64,000 bases of DNA, taken from positions 620,001-684,000 of the forward strand of contig NZ_JBEXAC010000002.1 in the NCBI RefSeq assembly GCF_040567655.1. Reading direction: 5' to 3'. The notes beneath the pieces are model-generated. The model did not search any database. It saw only the letters and a list, made by a program, of their open reading frames with translations, and had not been told where the DNA came from. Both the position numbers and the translations under genes were made by a program. The stretch comes from Chitinophaga sp. H8. GTDB lineage: Bacteria; Bacteroidota; Bacteroidia; Chitinophagales; Chitinophagaceae. This document shows positions 8,472 to 17,634 of the stretch, one piece after another. The number at the start of each line of letters is the position of its first letter. Position 1 is the stretch's first letter.

Positions 8472-8781
8472 GGCTAATAATTTTCTAAGAAGTTAACAAA
8501 TACTGTGCTAACCGGCAACTATTTCTGCCTTTAACTAATTGTTAATCAGCACTTCAAATGACTGGGTTTGATAACAGGCAATTCATATGCCAGGGAAAGA
8601 TAACCGTTAATAGGGCCACCCTGTGGACTTACATCCTATCCTTTTCAAAAGTATCCTTGCTATAATTTTAATATATTTTAACTTATCAGCATACCAGAAA
8701 AAATAACCGGGAAAGGCTAAATAAAAACGGCGGACTGATCAGTCCGCCGCCATATAGGATTCAAAATGTGGTGCAACATCA
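8472..8781. other. gene-free stretch: leader of the BON operon and end of the MBL gene
   Basis: Holds the terminator at 8728-8749 and a possible minus-strand -7 box TACTTTTG (8646-8653) without a clear -33. Otherwise AT-rich with no supportable ORF. Confidence 0.5.
8728..8749 (-). terminator. terminator of the MBL/rhodanese gene
   Basis: Perfect 22-bp palindrome with arm CGGCGGACTGA. On the minus strand it is followed by TTTTTAT, as expected for the gene ending at 8782. Confidence 0.8.
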
Positions 8782-10185
8782 TCAGTTCAGCACATTCTTT
8801 TCTTTTTCAAACTTCAATCTTGTTTCTTCCTTCAGTTTGTTATAGCCACCTTCTATATTCCGGAGATTGTGAATACCTTCTTTTTTCAGGATAGAGCAGG
8901 CAATAATGCTGCGGTATCCACCCTGACAATGTACATACAGGTTAAGGTGCTCATCAAAATGCGCCAGACTGCCGGGATCCATCATATCTCCCAGGGCTAC
9001 GTTTACCGCATCTTTAACATGCCCGTCGGCAAACTCTGCCGGCTTACGGACATCCACTACTACCAGGTTTTCATCGTGTGGCATATCCATGGCCAGCTCG
9101 TCTGCTTCTACAGATATGATCATATCTGTTTTTTCACCCGCTTCCACCCAGGCATTATAACCACCGTTCAGATAACCGGATACGTTATCAAATCCTACTC
9201 TGGCCATACGCACAATAGTTTCTTCTTCCTTACCAGCCTCTGTAACCAGTATTATTTCCCGGTCGAAAGGCAACAGGCTGCCGGCCCATTCTGCAAAGCG
9301 GCCTTCCAGCCCGATGCTGATAGCAGATGGTACAAATCCATCAGCAAATGTATTGGCATGGCGGGTATCCAGTACCAATGCGCCGGCCTGTATCTTTTCC
9401 TTAAAGGCTGCTACCGTAAGAGGCTGCAACCCTTTTTCCAATACTGCCTGCAAGGCATCATATCCTTCCTTGTTTATTTTCGCATTGATAGGAAAATAAG
9501 AAGGTGGCGTAGTAAGACCGGAAGTCAGCTCCTGAATAAACTGTGCTTTATCGCTGGCCAGTAAGGCGTAGTTGGTACTTTTCTGATCACCGATGGTGCT
9601 GTAAGTTTCAGGACCCAGATTTTTGCCACAGGAAGATCCCGGACCATGTGCAGGATACACAATCACCTCATCAGGCAATCCCTTGATCTTGCTGTTCAGT
9701 GAATCAAACAGCATCCCTGCCAGCTCTTCCTTGCTCAGGTTGCCACTGAACAGATCAGGACGGCCTACATCTCCTACAAACAAGGTATCACCGGTAAATA
9801 TGCAATATGGCTCCCCGTTTTCATCGAACAACAAATAACAGGTAGATTCCAGTGTATGCCCTGGCGTATGCAGCACTTTCAGTGTCAGATGTCCGATGCT
9901 GAATTGCTGACCATCCTTGGCTACCGTTACCGGAAAGTTAGTCACCGCATCCGGCCCGTAAATAATAGGAGCGCCGGTAGCTTTTGCCAGATCCAGATGG
10001 CCTGACACAAAATCTGCATGAAAATGCGTTTCGAAAATATATTTAATGGTAGCATTACGTTCCCTGGCGAGATCCAGGTATACATCTATATCCCTTACAG
10101 GATCTATTACAGCTGCCACACCTTCCGATTCAATAAAATAGGCGGCTTCCGACAGGCAGTTTGTATACAATTGCTTTACAAACAT
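8782..10185 (-). CDS. CstB-like persulfide dioxygenase with two rhodanese domains
   Basis: Predicted cytoplasmic sulfide/persulfide detoxification enzyme. Seen: N-terminal metallo-beta-lactamase fold with the iron ligand motif HFHADFVSGH (H54, H56, D58) and TPGHT and FTGDTLFVGDVGR motifs; then two rhodanese domains (about 255-350 and 365-460). Only the second has the catalytic loop, CQGGYRS with Cys420. The first reads VTEAGKEEE and has no Cys, so it is a pseudo-rhodanese. This dioxygenase, pseudo-rhodanese, rhodanese order is that of CstB. 467 residues, close to CstB length. An ArsR repressor lies 139 bp upstream on the same strand, with a terminator between them. Confidence 0.88.
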   Translation of the reverse strand: MFVKQLYTNCLSEAAYFIESEGVAAVIDPVRDIDVYLDLARERNATIKYIFETHFHADFVSGHLDLAKATGAPIIYGPDAVTNFPVTVAKDGQQFSIGHLTLKVLHTPGHTLESTCYLLFDENGEPYCIFTGDTLFVGDVGRPDLFSGNLSKEELAGMLFDSLNSKIKGLPDEVIVYPAHGPGSSCGKNLGPETYSTIGDQKSTNYALLASDKAQFIQELTSGLTTPPSYFPINAKINKEGYDALQAVLEKGLQPLTVAAFKEKIQAGALVLDTRHANTFADGFVPSAISIGLEGRFAEWAGSLLPFDREIILVTEAGKEEETIVRMARVGFDNVSGYLNGGYNAWVEAGEKTDMIISVEADELAMDMPHDENLVVVDVRKPAEFADGHVKDAVNVALGDMMDPGSLAHFDEHLNLYVHCQGGYRSIIACSILKKEGIHNLRNIEGGYNKLKEETRLKFEKEKNVLN

Positions 10186-10254
10186 GGTTTTTGATTTCCG
10201 CGAATTTACGAATAATCTCCTGCCTGCACTTATGGATAAAATCTATACCAAAAT

Positions 10255-10282
10255 AAAAAAGTAGCCGTATGGCTACTTTTTT
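10255..10282. terminator. terminator between the ArsR and MBL genes
   Basis: AAAAAAGTAGCC, loop GTAT, GGCTACTTTTTT. On the minus strand it ends ArsR transcription before the MBL gene. Confidence 0.85.
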
Positions 10283-10324
10283 ATATACTTTTTCATTGGT
10301 TTCCCCACCAATAGTTTACTAACA

Positions 10325-10684
10325 TTATCCTACCAGTTCTTCTACGAACTTAGCCACTTCAGCAATACGCTGCTTGTTGATGGTGTAGTGAATGAATTTT
10401 CCATCTCTTTCTGTGATTACAATGCCTGCCCGCCGTAATATGGCAAGATGCTGCGATGCTACTGACTGCTCAAGACGCAATTTCACGTAGATCTCGGTCA
10501 CTGTCATTTTTTTATGGTCCTCCAGCAGCTTGATCATCTGCTGGCGCAGCTTATGGTTAATAGCACGCAAAACCATAGCAGCCTTTTTGACGGCAATGTA
10601 ATCCAATTTGATCTGGTCTTTTTCATTGTTACCTCTAGAAATAATAAGAGTATTAGAAGAGGTTGTTAATAATGTTTTTTCCAT
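10325..10684 (-). CDS. ArsR/SmtB-family transcriptional regulator without cysteines
   Basis: 119-residue winged-helix repressor. Seen: helix-turn-helix with LRLEQSVASQHLAILRRAGIV (recognition helix about 71-88) and wing residues ITERDGKFIHYTI. It contains no cysteine at all, so it cannot sense by the paired thiols used by SqrR/BigR or by the cysteine metal sites of SmtB/ArsR. The first 30 or so residues are a polar extension with no recognised motif. It lies directly upstream of the CstB-like gene, a plausible target, although a strong terminator separates them. Confidence 0.86.
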   Translation of the reverse strand: MEKTLLTTSSNTLIISRGNNEKDQIKLDYIAVKKAAMVLRAINHKLRQQMIKLLEDHKKMTVTEIYVKLRLEQSVASQHLAILRRAGIVITERDGKFIHYTINKQRIAEVAKFVEELVG

Positions 10685-11103
10685 CGCATAATAGTTTTAA
10701 AAAAATGATGAAATGAAAGGGATCAACGGACAGTAAACCCATTTTTGTTAGACAACAATACCGGGTATCGATTTACACAAAATTATAATATCTGTCACAA
10801 TAAAAAAAATTTCTATACCTTAATTTTTAATATATAACCGTCGTTACTTGCAAATAAGGTGTAATTTGACCTTCATATGACAAATCAAACGCATGTGCTA
10901 GGATATTTTCATGATTTCGGGGCAGATTTCGCCCGGGAAATGGTTAGTGTGGGATCAGCCTTACCTGACATAGTTGAAAATACACCTCAAAAAGGTATTT
11001 TCCTAATAAAAAACCGGTTCAAATGATACCTGCTAGATTAAAGTAGCGGCATATTCTCCCCCTTTGTATAATAATGATGATAAATAATCAAGCGTAATAC
11101 GTT
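10685..11103. other. gene-free stretch upstream of the ArsR gene
   Basis: Contains a minus-strand -7 box TAATTTTG (10778-10785) and a small palindrome ATACC-G-GGTAT (10758-10768) between that box and the ArsR start, a possible autoregulatory site. The rest is AT-rich; a 49-codon plus-strand ORF at 10877-11026 is not supported. Confidence 0.4.
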
Positions 11104-11778
11104 TTACTTGGCAGGAAAGTAAAATGGTTTTAAATAAAAAGGACTAAAGTAAGCTACATCCGCAAAATGCTGTTGTGCAAAGGCTGCTTCTGATAAGGAT
11201 ATCATGTGTTCTGCACTGATATGGTAAGGTACAAATAGGGCATGTGGATGTGGTGCTGACAACTGCTCCCATTTCATACTACCGTCACCGAAAAAATAAA
11301 CCTTCTTTTCTTCCAGCCAGGTATGATAAGCATCCGGTGTGAGGATAAGTGCTTCCGGCGGTTTTACATCATGTCCGGCATAGTCGTAGATAGCAGTATA
11401 TACTTCCTGACGGCGCGCATCCAGCATAGGACAATAATAAGCCGTATCATCCTGTAGTTCGCTACGTTTGCCCTGTGCCATCATTTGCAGGGTAGAAATG
11501 GCCAGCAACGGTTTTCCCCATGCATAACACAACCCTTTGGCTGTAGCTACGCCCACCCGCAGGCCCGTATAGGACCCAGGGCCTGCACTCACTGCAATCG
11601 CATCCAGCTGGCCGGGGGTTATTTGTTGCCTGGCTAATATTTCTTTTACAAACAAGGTGATGGCGGCCGCGTGATCTTGCTGCTTTTCATTTACCATGGT
11701 TTGCAATGGCTGGCTATCCCGTGCCAGACAAACAGAGCCAATGGTTGTTGCAGTATCAATATTCAATATTAGTGCCAT
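11104..11778 (-). CDS. tsaB: tRNA threonylcarbamoyladenosine biosynthesis protein TsaB
   Basis: Inactive-kinase-fold partner of TsaD in the TsaBDE complex that makes t6A37 on ANN-decoding tRNAs. 224 residues, normal length. Seen: N-terminal ILNIDTATTIGSVCL, conserved SAGPGSYTGLRVGVATAKGLCYA (about 64-86, cited in part) and the MLDARRQEVYTAIY segment. It follows the dehydrogenase-domain gene by 8 bp on the same strand, so they are probably co-transcribed. Confidence 0.93.
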   Translation of the reverse strand: MALILNIDTATTIGSVCLARDSQPLQTMVNEKQQDHAAAITLFVKEILARQQITPGQLDAIAVSAGPGSYTGLRVGVATAKGLCYAWGKPLLAISTLQMMAQGKRSELQDDTAYYCPMLDARRQEVYTAIYDYAGHDVKPPEALILTPDAYHTWLEEKKVYFFGDGSMKWEQLSAPHPHALFVPYHISAEHMISLSEAAFAQQHFADVAYFSPFYLKPFYFPAK

Positions 11779-11786
11779 ATGACCCG

Positions 11787-12452
11787 TTATTTCAGTTTAT
11801 TATATTCCGCTTCCATACTGGAAGCGATCGTATACCTTTCGTCGTTAGTGGCCGTATAGATAGCCTTTAGTACTTCATATACATTTTTTACACCTATCTT
11901 CCGGCTCCACTCAAAAGGCCCGTAGGGATAGTTAGTGCCCAAACGCATGGAAGTATCTATATCCTCACGGGTAGCGGTGCCTTCCTGAGCGGTGAGATAA
12001 GCTTCATTGATGATCATACATATTACACGTGGTGTTACCATACCTACTCTATCTGCCACCAGTTCATACTGCCAGCCCAGTTCCTTCATCAAATGATCCA
12101 GTACCGGCTGCTGCCCCTCATCCATGATAGATACTTCCGTTACCGGCAGGTGAATAAATCCGGGTAGCCAGTTACATCCCATAATATTAAAGCCCTGTGT
12201 AAAGGCATTGTGTACCATAATATCCGCCAGTGATGTCTTTACCATGCCCGCCAATACCGGTATCTCCGGATGTTTGGCATATATGGCGGCATGCCTGGGC
12301 TGATCATCAAATACCAGATCAATCACCAACTGGTAATCCTGTAGCGATACTAACTCATCCAGCTGCTTTTTCCAATGCACCTGATGTGCCCCCCATCCTT
12401 TTTGCTGCAAGTCTTCGTAACGTGCGGCATCTGCTATTACCAGGATATCCAT
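11787..12452 (-). CDS. orphan 3-hydroxyacyl-CoA dehydrogenase C-terminal domain protein
   Basis: 222-residue protein. The second half (about 118-215) matches the C-terminal helical domain of 3-hydroxyacyl-CoA dehydrogenases, with DRVGMVTPRVICMIINEAY and GTNYPYGPFEWSRKIG. The first half starts like a Rossmann fold (MDILVIADAARY) but lacks the GxGxxG NAD motif. It may therefore be a degenerate or non-catalytic relative. A TTG at 12470 would add six residues; ATG at 12452 is preferred. It lies directly upstream of tsaB. No substrate can be assigned. Confidence 0.75.
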   Translation of the reverse strand: MDILVIADAARYEDLQQKGWGAHQVHWKKQLDELVSLQDYQLVIDLVFDDQPRHAAIYAKHPEIPVLAGMVKTSLADIMVHNAFTQGFNIMGCNWLPGFIHLPVTEVSIMDEGQQPVLDHLMKELGWQYELVADRVGMVTPRVICMIINEAYLTAQEGTATREDIDTSMRLGTNYPYGPFEWSRKIGVKNVYEVLKAIYTATNDERYTIASSMEAEYNKLK

Positions 12453-12506
12453 ATTCAGAATTTCCGGCAAACCTATTTAATAAATGATTAAAAACCATGT
12501 TTTTTT

Positions 12507-12541
12507 AGCTGTGAACCACGAGCCATGCACTACCAGCTACA
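12507..12541. repeat. short degenerate heptad array
   Basis: AGCTGTG, AACCACG, AGCCATG, CACTACC, AGCTACA in 7-bp register, between the diverging dehydrogenase-domain and ridA genes. It resembles units in elements C and D. Confidence 0.5.
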
Positions 12542-12596
12542 AGTCAAGACCAGGGTACCTCGCTGTGAATTATTCAATTTTACCTACTTTTAGCCT

Positions 12597-12977
12597 ATGG
12601 AAAAACAGATCATTAATACCACTAAGGCACCCGCTCCTATCGGGCCATACAACCAGGCAATAAAAGCTGGCAGCATGTTGTTTGTCTCTGGTCAGATAGC
12701 ATTGCACCCGGAAACAAATGAACTGGTGAAAACTGATATCATGGCAGAAACCCACCAGGTAATGCAAAACCTGAAGAACATTCTGGCAGAGGCGGGTATG
12801 AGTTTCGCTGATGTGGTGAAGGCTACCATTTTTATTACAGACATGAATACTTTTTCAGATATCAATGAAGTATATGGTAAATATTTTACCGGCAACTTCC
12901 CCGCGAGAGAAACGGTACAGGTGGCTGCACTGCCTAAAGGCGTAAATGTCGAGATTTCTGTCATTGCCTGTCAATAA
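12597..12977 (+). CDS. ridA: RidA family enamine/imine deaminase
   Basis: 126-residue trimeric protein that hydrolyses reactive 2-aminoacrylate and other enamines to ketoacids. Seen: APAPIGPYNQAI at the N-terminus, LFVSGQIALHP, and the C-terminal signature AARETVQVAALPKG-like block with R101 carboxylate-binding position (PARETVQVAALPKGVNVEI). Length and motifs are standard. Single gene with its own terminator at 12998-13038. Confidence 0.93.
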   Translation: MEKQIINTTKAPAPIGPYNQAIKAGSMLFVSGQIALHPETNELVKTDIMAETHQVMQNLKNILAEAGMSFADVVKATIFITDMNTFSDINEVYGKYFTGNFPARETVQVAALPKGVNVEISVIACQ

Positions 12978-12997
12978 CACCAATAATTGCTTAATAC

Positions 12998-13038
12998 AAA
13001 AGCCTGATCGCTGGTAGATACCTTCCGATCAGGCTTTT
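12998..13038. terminator. terminator between ridA and the L,D-transpeptidase gene
   Basis: AAAAGCCTGATCG, 15-base loop, CGATCAGGCTTTT then TT. It can serve both converging genes. Confidence 0.85.
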
Positions 13039-13076
13039 TTACATTACTCCCTTAGCGTGAGGGCTAAAAGCGCATT

Positions 13077-14747
13077 TTATTTTTCTCCAAACAACAGCTT
13101 GGCCAGTTTCGCATCATGTCCATACACGTCATCCCTGAAATTAAGCTGCCCTTTATAGTTTACAAATGCAGTAAAGTAGCCGATAAATACCGGTACCTTA
13201 TTTTTTAGTGTAACATACTTTTCCTTGGTACCATTCAGTGCTTCATCGATCTTTTTCTCCGTCCAGCTGGAATCTCCGCGCAGCAACCACATTGCCAGTT
13301 TCTTAGGCTCAGCTACCCGGATACAGCCATGGCTGAAAGAACGTTTGGTTTCTCCAAACAGATAACGGGAAGGGGTATCGTGCAGGTAAATGTTATATTC
13401 ATTTGGGAACAGGAACTTCACTTTACCCAGGGAATTAGATTTACCCGGCTTTTGCCGTACGATATAAGGGAAGTTTTTACCAGAATACTTGCTGAAATTA
13501 ATAGATGATGGCGGGATCACTTTTCCGCTGGCGCCAACTATTTCCATATTCAGGCGATTTAAATACGCTGCCCCGCTACGCTTCAAACCCGGTAATACTT
13601 CAGACCCCAGGATTCCCGGAGGTACATTCCAGTAAGGACTAAATACCACATACCGGATATCATTGTTAAAGATCACAGTACTGGCGCCAGGCTTTCCAAC
13701 TACTACATTGCAGTTCCAGGAAAGTTTTCCGTTTTCATATACATGCATCTGAAATTGGGGAATATTTACAAGGATGTAATCACTGCCTGGCTCTACTGGT
13801 ACCCAGCGTAAACGTTCCATATTTACAAGGATCTGCTTGATACGCGATTGTAAAGGTGTATTCATGGCATCCAGTAAAGGCTTCTGGATAGTGCCATCTT
13901 CTTTCAGTCCCATCCGTTGCTGAAAATTACGGATAGCTGTATCCAGTACTGCGGTGAATACCCGGCTGCTATCTGCTGCTTTCAGATCGCCCAATGCTTC
14001 CAGACGCATTTTCACCGCCGCAATAGCGGTGGCAGAATCTCCTTTCTTCAGCACTTTCTGGGTGATCTTGATACTGTCCCATGGTCCCTTATCAGCCAGG
14101 TCGGCCAGTTTCTTCAGCTCTCCTTTGAGCAGGTTATATTGCCGGTTTACCGGGGCATCTTCCTCAAAGGCATTCCCTTTTTTATTTACCATGGAATCCA
14201 GCAGGCTGGAAAGGTCCAGCTTTTTACGGGGGATAAACCATTCCAGGTCTTTTGCAGAATCTGTTGTCATCCCACCCCATACCTTATTGGCATAGTTAAA
14301 AAACTGGGAGGTAAGCATCATTTCTATCCTGGGGATAATTGTATCTCCTGGCTTCAGACCTTTACCTTCTACCACCAGGGTATCATACAATTGCTGCAGC
14401 GGCACATTGATCAGGCTGCTATCCTGCATACCAGGTGCTCCGCTTTTCAGGAGGTTAATAAAATTCGCAGCCTGCTCTGTAAGCCCATCCTTATTGATCC
14501 AGGCATAATGGTAATTCCGCTTCTGGTAAAAGTTCCGGATATTTTCCTCATAGGGCTGATAAGCCGTATCTGCTTCCAGGAATCGATTTACATAGTTGCT
14601 GTCAATAGCGAGGTCTATATACTCCTCCCTGGTGTAGTGGGTGGTATCCCTCACCTGTCCTTGTTTAGGAGGTTTACTTTTTTGCTGGCAAGCTATCGTG
14701 GCTACTGCCAGGAAACAAAACAATACCGCATAATTTCGTGTGAACAT
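13077..14747 (-). CDS. L,D-transpeptidase, YcbB-like lipoprotein
   Basis: Predicted periplasmic enzyme that forms 3-3 cross-links in peptidoglycan. 556 residues. Seen: lipoprotein signal with Cys20 (VATIAC), an N-terminal helical scaffold domain, a PG_binding_1-type repeat (about 240-295, KMRLEALGDL to GLKEDGTIQ), then the YkuD catalytic domain (about 322-500) with H-x16-17-SHGC: H456 in IYLHDTPSR and Cys475 in SFSHGCIRV. This is the YcbB/LdtD architecture. A minus-strand -7 box TAGTTTTG lies at 14787-14794. A second, small YkuD protein is encoded at 58325. Confidence 0.9.
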   Translation of the reverse strand: MFTRNYAVLFCFLAVATIACQQKSKPPKQGQVRDTTHYTREEYIDLAIDSNYVNRFLEADTAYQPYEENIRNFYQKRNYHYAWINKDGLTEQAANFINLLKSGAPGMQDSSLINVPLQQLYDTLVVEGKGLKPGDTIIPRIEMMLTSQFFNYANKVWGGMTTDSAKDLEWFIPRKKLDLSSLLDSMVNKKGNAFEEDAPVNRQYNLLKGELKKLADLADKGPWDSIKITQKVLKKGDSATAIAAVKMRLEALGDLKAADSSRVFTAVLDTAIRNFQQRMGLKEDGTIQKPLLDAMNTPLQSRIKQILVNMERLRWVPVEPGSDYILVNIPQFQMHVYENGKLSWNCNVVVGKPGASTVIFNNDIRYVVFSPYWNVPPGILGSEVLPGLKRSGAAYLNRLNMEIVGASGKVIPPSSINFSKYSGKNFPYIVRQKPGKSNSLGKVKFLFPNEYNIYLHDTPSRYLFGETKRSFSHGCIRVAEPKKLAMWLLRGDSSWTEKKIDEALNGTKEKYVTLKNKVPVFIGYFTAFVNYKGQLNFRDDVYGHDAKLAKLLFGEK

Positions 14748-14786
14748 ATACGTAATCGAGGTTTTTTAATGCATAAACAAACATGA

Positions 14787-14794
14787 CAAAACTA
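14787..14794 (-). promoter_or_regulatory. possible -7 box of the L,D-transpeptidase gene
   Basis: TAGTTTTG on the minus strand fits TAnnTTTG, 40 bp before the ATG at 14747. No clear -33 element. Confidence 0.4.
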
Positions 14795-14970
14795 AATCGG
14801 GCGCTACGGTACCTGGCATAAAAATAGGGGAATAAGCTGAAAACAGAAAAGAATAACACTGAAAGCCTCCGGCGTAGCTATTACACAGAAGCGAACATCT
14901 ATGTATCATAAGCGGACAAATTATCATTTTACATTATTCATATCTGACTGATTGGGCTTACATCTTTAAC

Positions 14971-14985
14971 TGGCACTTTCTTAGA
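14971..14985 (+). promoter_or_regulatory. possible sigma-54 promoter of the FtsX-like permease gene
   Basis: TGGCAC-N5-TAGA: perfect -24 box, weak -12 box (TTGC expected). It ends 49 bp before the ATG at 15035. A CGGACA half-site identical to half of the palindrome at 979-995 lies 53 bp upstream, at 14913-14918. Confidence 0.35.
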
Positions 14986-15034
14986 TACAACAAGTCGGTT
15001 GTTTCGTAAATGTTGCATCCTCTAAAACTTTGCT

Positions 15035-17437
15035 ATGCTCAGCAACTATTTTAAGACAGCATTCAGAAACCTGTTGCGCAACAGGGGGCATTTCTTCATA
15101 AACATTGCCGGGCTAATGGCAGGCTTCAGTGCTTTTATGCTGATATTTCTGGTGATTACTTATGAACAGAGCTTTGACGGCTTTCATAAAAACAAGGATC
15201 GTATATACCGTGTAATACGAATAAATAAGCAAACTGGTGAAAAAACAAATGCCGGAGGTGCCTCCTTTCCACTTGCTGGCACATTAAGAAATGATTATCC
15301 TCAGTTAGAGCATACCGCTGCTATTTATGGCGACAGGGACGTGCAGGTAGTTATTCCGGGGCCGTCTGGTGAAATATTGAAAAAATTTAAAGAACCTGAA
15401 GGTATTTTCTTGGCTGAATCCAGGTTCTTTGACCTCTTTGATTTCCCTATGATAGGAGGTAATCCTGCCAATGCTATTACAGAACCTAATACTGCTCTAA
15501 TAACAAAAGAATTTGCTACAAAGTATTTCGGTGATTGGAAAAATGCCACCGGTAAAATCATTAAGGTATATGATCAGCCCATCAGGATCACCGGTGTGCT
15601 TTACAATCCACCCCCCAATACTGATTTCCCCCTAGGAGTAGTGATATCTTATCCTACTATTCTTACCCTGGGAGTAGATATGAATGACTGGGTAGAGTTC
15701 TGGAATGATCATTACTGCTTTACACTCTTACCTCCTGGTTACGCTCCACAGCAACTGAATGCACAATTTCCAGTTTTGATATCAAAACATATCCCTTCAG
15801 AAAATGCTGATTACAATTTAGGGCTTCAACCGCTGAATGAGCTTCATTTCGATCAGCAAACACGTAATTTCCACCACCGTACTTTCAGCAAAGCATTGAT
15901 TACTGTGCTGCGCCTCATTGCGATCTTCCTGCTCGGAATCGCCTGTGTTAATTTTATTAATCTTTCTACGGCTAGTGCCATTAGCCGTGCCAGGGAGGTA
16001 GGTATCAGAAAGGTACTGGGCAGCAACCGGCGGCAATTGCTGCTTCAATTCTTCGGGGAAACCGGGTTACTTTGTCTGATGGCAATGATAGGCGCTGTGA
16101 TAGTTGCCTTTGCATGTCTTCCCTTTTTAAATGCACTCCTCGATGTTAAAATGTCATTTAGTATACTTAATAAGTTGGCCGTTGCCGGATTTCTGCTGGC
16201 CGCTTTAGTTATGGTAACCCTGCTGGCTGGATTTTATCCGGCGATTGTATTATCAGGATTTAGCCCGGTAAATGTGTTAAAAAATAAGATAGGAGCCACA
16301 CCAATTAAAGGTGTTACCCTAAGAAGGGTATTAGTGGTCTTGCAATTCGGTATCGCCCAGGTACTCATTATTGTAACACTGGTAGTAATAGCACAGCTGA
16401 ATTATTTTACCAATGCCAACATGGGCTTCAGCAAAGAAGCTATTGTTACAGTTGGATTTCCGCAGGACAGTATCAGCCAGTCCAGACTGGCGTTTGTACG
16501 CCAACAATTACTGCAGCAACCAGGTATTGTAAATGTAAGCTTCAGTGCATTTGCAACAGCGGGATACAGTAGCTGGGCTACTGATCTGCAGTTAGGTAAT
16601 AATAACAGCCTCCGTACTGATCTGATCGTTAATATGAAACCCGCCGACACTGCTTACTTCAGTATTTATCAACTTCATTTAGCCGCTGGAAGAATATATA
16701 CCCCGTCAGACACGATGCGCGAATTTGTGGTAAATGAAACGCTTTTAAAGAAACTTGCACTGGGCAGCCCGGAGGAGGCAATTGGAAAACCAGTTAAGGT
16801 AATGGGAAAACCAGGTCCTATTGTAGGAGTAGTAAAAGATTATCATACTAACTCTTTGCGTGACCCTATAGGTCCGGTAGTGATGACCACTTTAAACAAC
16901 ACTTACCGCATGGCTAATATTAAAATAGCACCGGGCAAAGTAAAAGCATCCCTGGCAGCTATTGAAAATACCTGGAGTGAAGTCTATCCCGATTATGCAT
17001 TTGAATTTAACTTTATCGACCAAACCATTTCCTCCTACTATAAACAGGAAAAGGTACTTTCCCGGCTCTATAAAATATTTGCAGGCATCTCCATATTTAT
17101 CTCCTGTCTGGGTTTATATGGGTTGGTTTCATTTGTGGCCCACCGTCGCAAAAAGGAAATTGGCATACGTAAAGTGCTGGGCGCACCGATACGTAGTATC
17201 CTTTTCCTGTTATCCCGTGAGTTTATGTTCCTGATTATAATTGCTTTTTTAATTGCATCCCCTGTTGCCTGGTACTTTGCACAGGAGTGGTTACAGCAAT
17301 ACAGCTTCCGGATTGAAGTGGGTAGCGGATTCTTTCTGAGTACCTTCTTATCTTCTATCTTAATAGCATGGCTGAGCGTAGGACATGCTACTATAAAAGC
17401 AGCACTTGCTAATCCAGTAAAAAACCTGGAATATTAG
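15035..17437 (+). CDS. ABC transporter permease, FtsX/MacB family
   Basis: 800-residue inner membrane permease. Seen: N-terminal membrane helix (about 21-43), a large periplasmic MacB_PCD domain (about 60-285), three helices (about 287-410), a second periplasmic domain, and three C-terminal helices. The cytoplasmic loop motif occurs twice, AREVGIRKVLGSNRRQLL and KEIGIRKVLGAPIRSILF, as in the duplicated FtsX family common in Bacteroidota. No ATPase gene is adjacent. In this phylum such permeases are often controlled by sigma-54 two-component systems like the one at 1146-4032, and the upstream sequence has partial matching signals. Substrate unknown. Confidence 0.9.
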   Translation: MLSNYFKTAFRNLLRNRGHFFINIAGLMAGFSAFMLIFLVITYEQSFDGFHKNKDRIYRVIRINKQTGEKTNAGGASFPLAGTLRNDYPQLEHTAAIYGDRDVQVVIPGPSGEILKKFKEPEGIFLAESRFFDLFDFPMIGGNPANAITEPNTALITKEFATKYFGDWKNATGKIIKVYDQPIRITGVLYNPPPNTDFPLGVVISYPTILTLGVDMNDWVEFWNDHYCFTLLPPGYAPQQLNAQFPVLISKHIPSENADYNLGLQPLNELHFDQQTRNFHHRTFSKALITVLRLIAIFLLGIACVNFINLSTASAISRAREVGIRKVLGSNRRQLLLQFFGETGLLCLMAMIGAVIVAFACLPFLNALLDVKMSFSILNKLAVAGFLLAALVMVTLLAGFYPAIVLSGFSPVNVLKNKIGATPIKGVTLRRVLVVLQFGIAQVLIIVTLVVIAQLNYFTNANMGFSKEAIVTVGFPQDSISQSRLAFVRQQLLQQPGIVNVSFSAFATAGYSSWATDLQLGNNNSLRTDLIVNMKPADTAYFSIYQLHLAAGRIYTPSDTMREFVVNETLLKKLALGSPEEAIGKPVKVMGKPGPIVGVVKDYHTNSLRDPIGPVVMTTLNNTYRMANIKIAPGKVKASLAAIENTWSEVYPDYAFEFNFIDQTISSYYKQEKVLSRLYKIFAGISIFISCLGLYGLVSFVAHRRKKEIGIRKVLGAPIRSILFLLSREFMFLIIIAFLIASPVAWYFAQEWLQQYSFRIEVGSGFFLSTFLSSILIAWLSVGHATIKAALANPVKNLEY

Positions 17438-17456
17438 CTACAAGCTGTAAGCAAAG
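17436..17456. repeat. heptad array overlapping the permease stop codon
   Basis: AGCTACA, AGCTGTA, AGCAAAG in 7-bp register; the first unit begins inside the TAG stop (17435-17437). A related AAGCTAT-GAACCTT pair follows around 17472. Confidence 0.55.
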
Positions 17457-17539
17457 CGAATATAGCGCCACAAGCTATGAACCTTGAGAAAAACGAATGA
17501 AAACAAAAGGGGGACTAAAAAGTAGCTATTAAACAACCC

Positions 17540-17584
17540 TTAAAAAAGAGGCCCCTCAAAAGTAAAAGAGGGCCTCTTTTTTAA
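17540..17584. terminator. bidirectional terminator
   Basis: TTAAAAAAGAGGCCC paired with GGGCCTCTTTTTTAA, one bulged C near the loop, between the converging permease and ROK genes. Confidence 0.85.
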
Positions 17585-17634
17585 GAACTCACCCTTTTGC
17601 CTCCCTATACATAATCCATTTTAAGCATTACCAA

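Noticed and set aside
10877..11026. 49-codon plus-strand ORF upstream of the ArsR gene
   Set aside because: Plausible start and stop but no recognised sequence and only an imperfect -7 box; not enough support.
13917..14786. 289-codon plus-strand ORF
   Set aside because: Antisense to the L,D-transpeptidase and without domain character.
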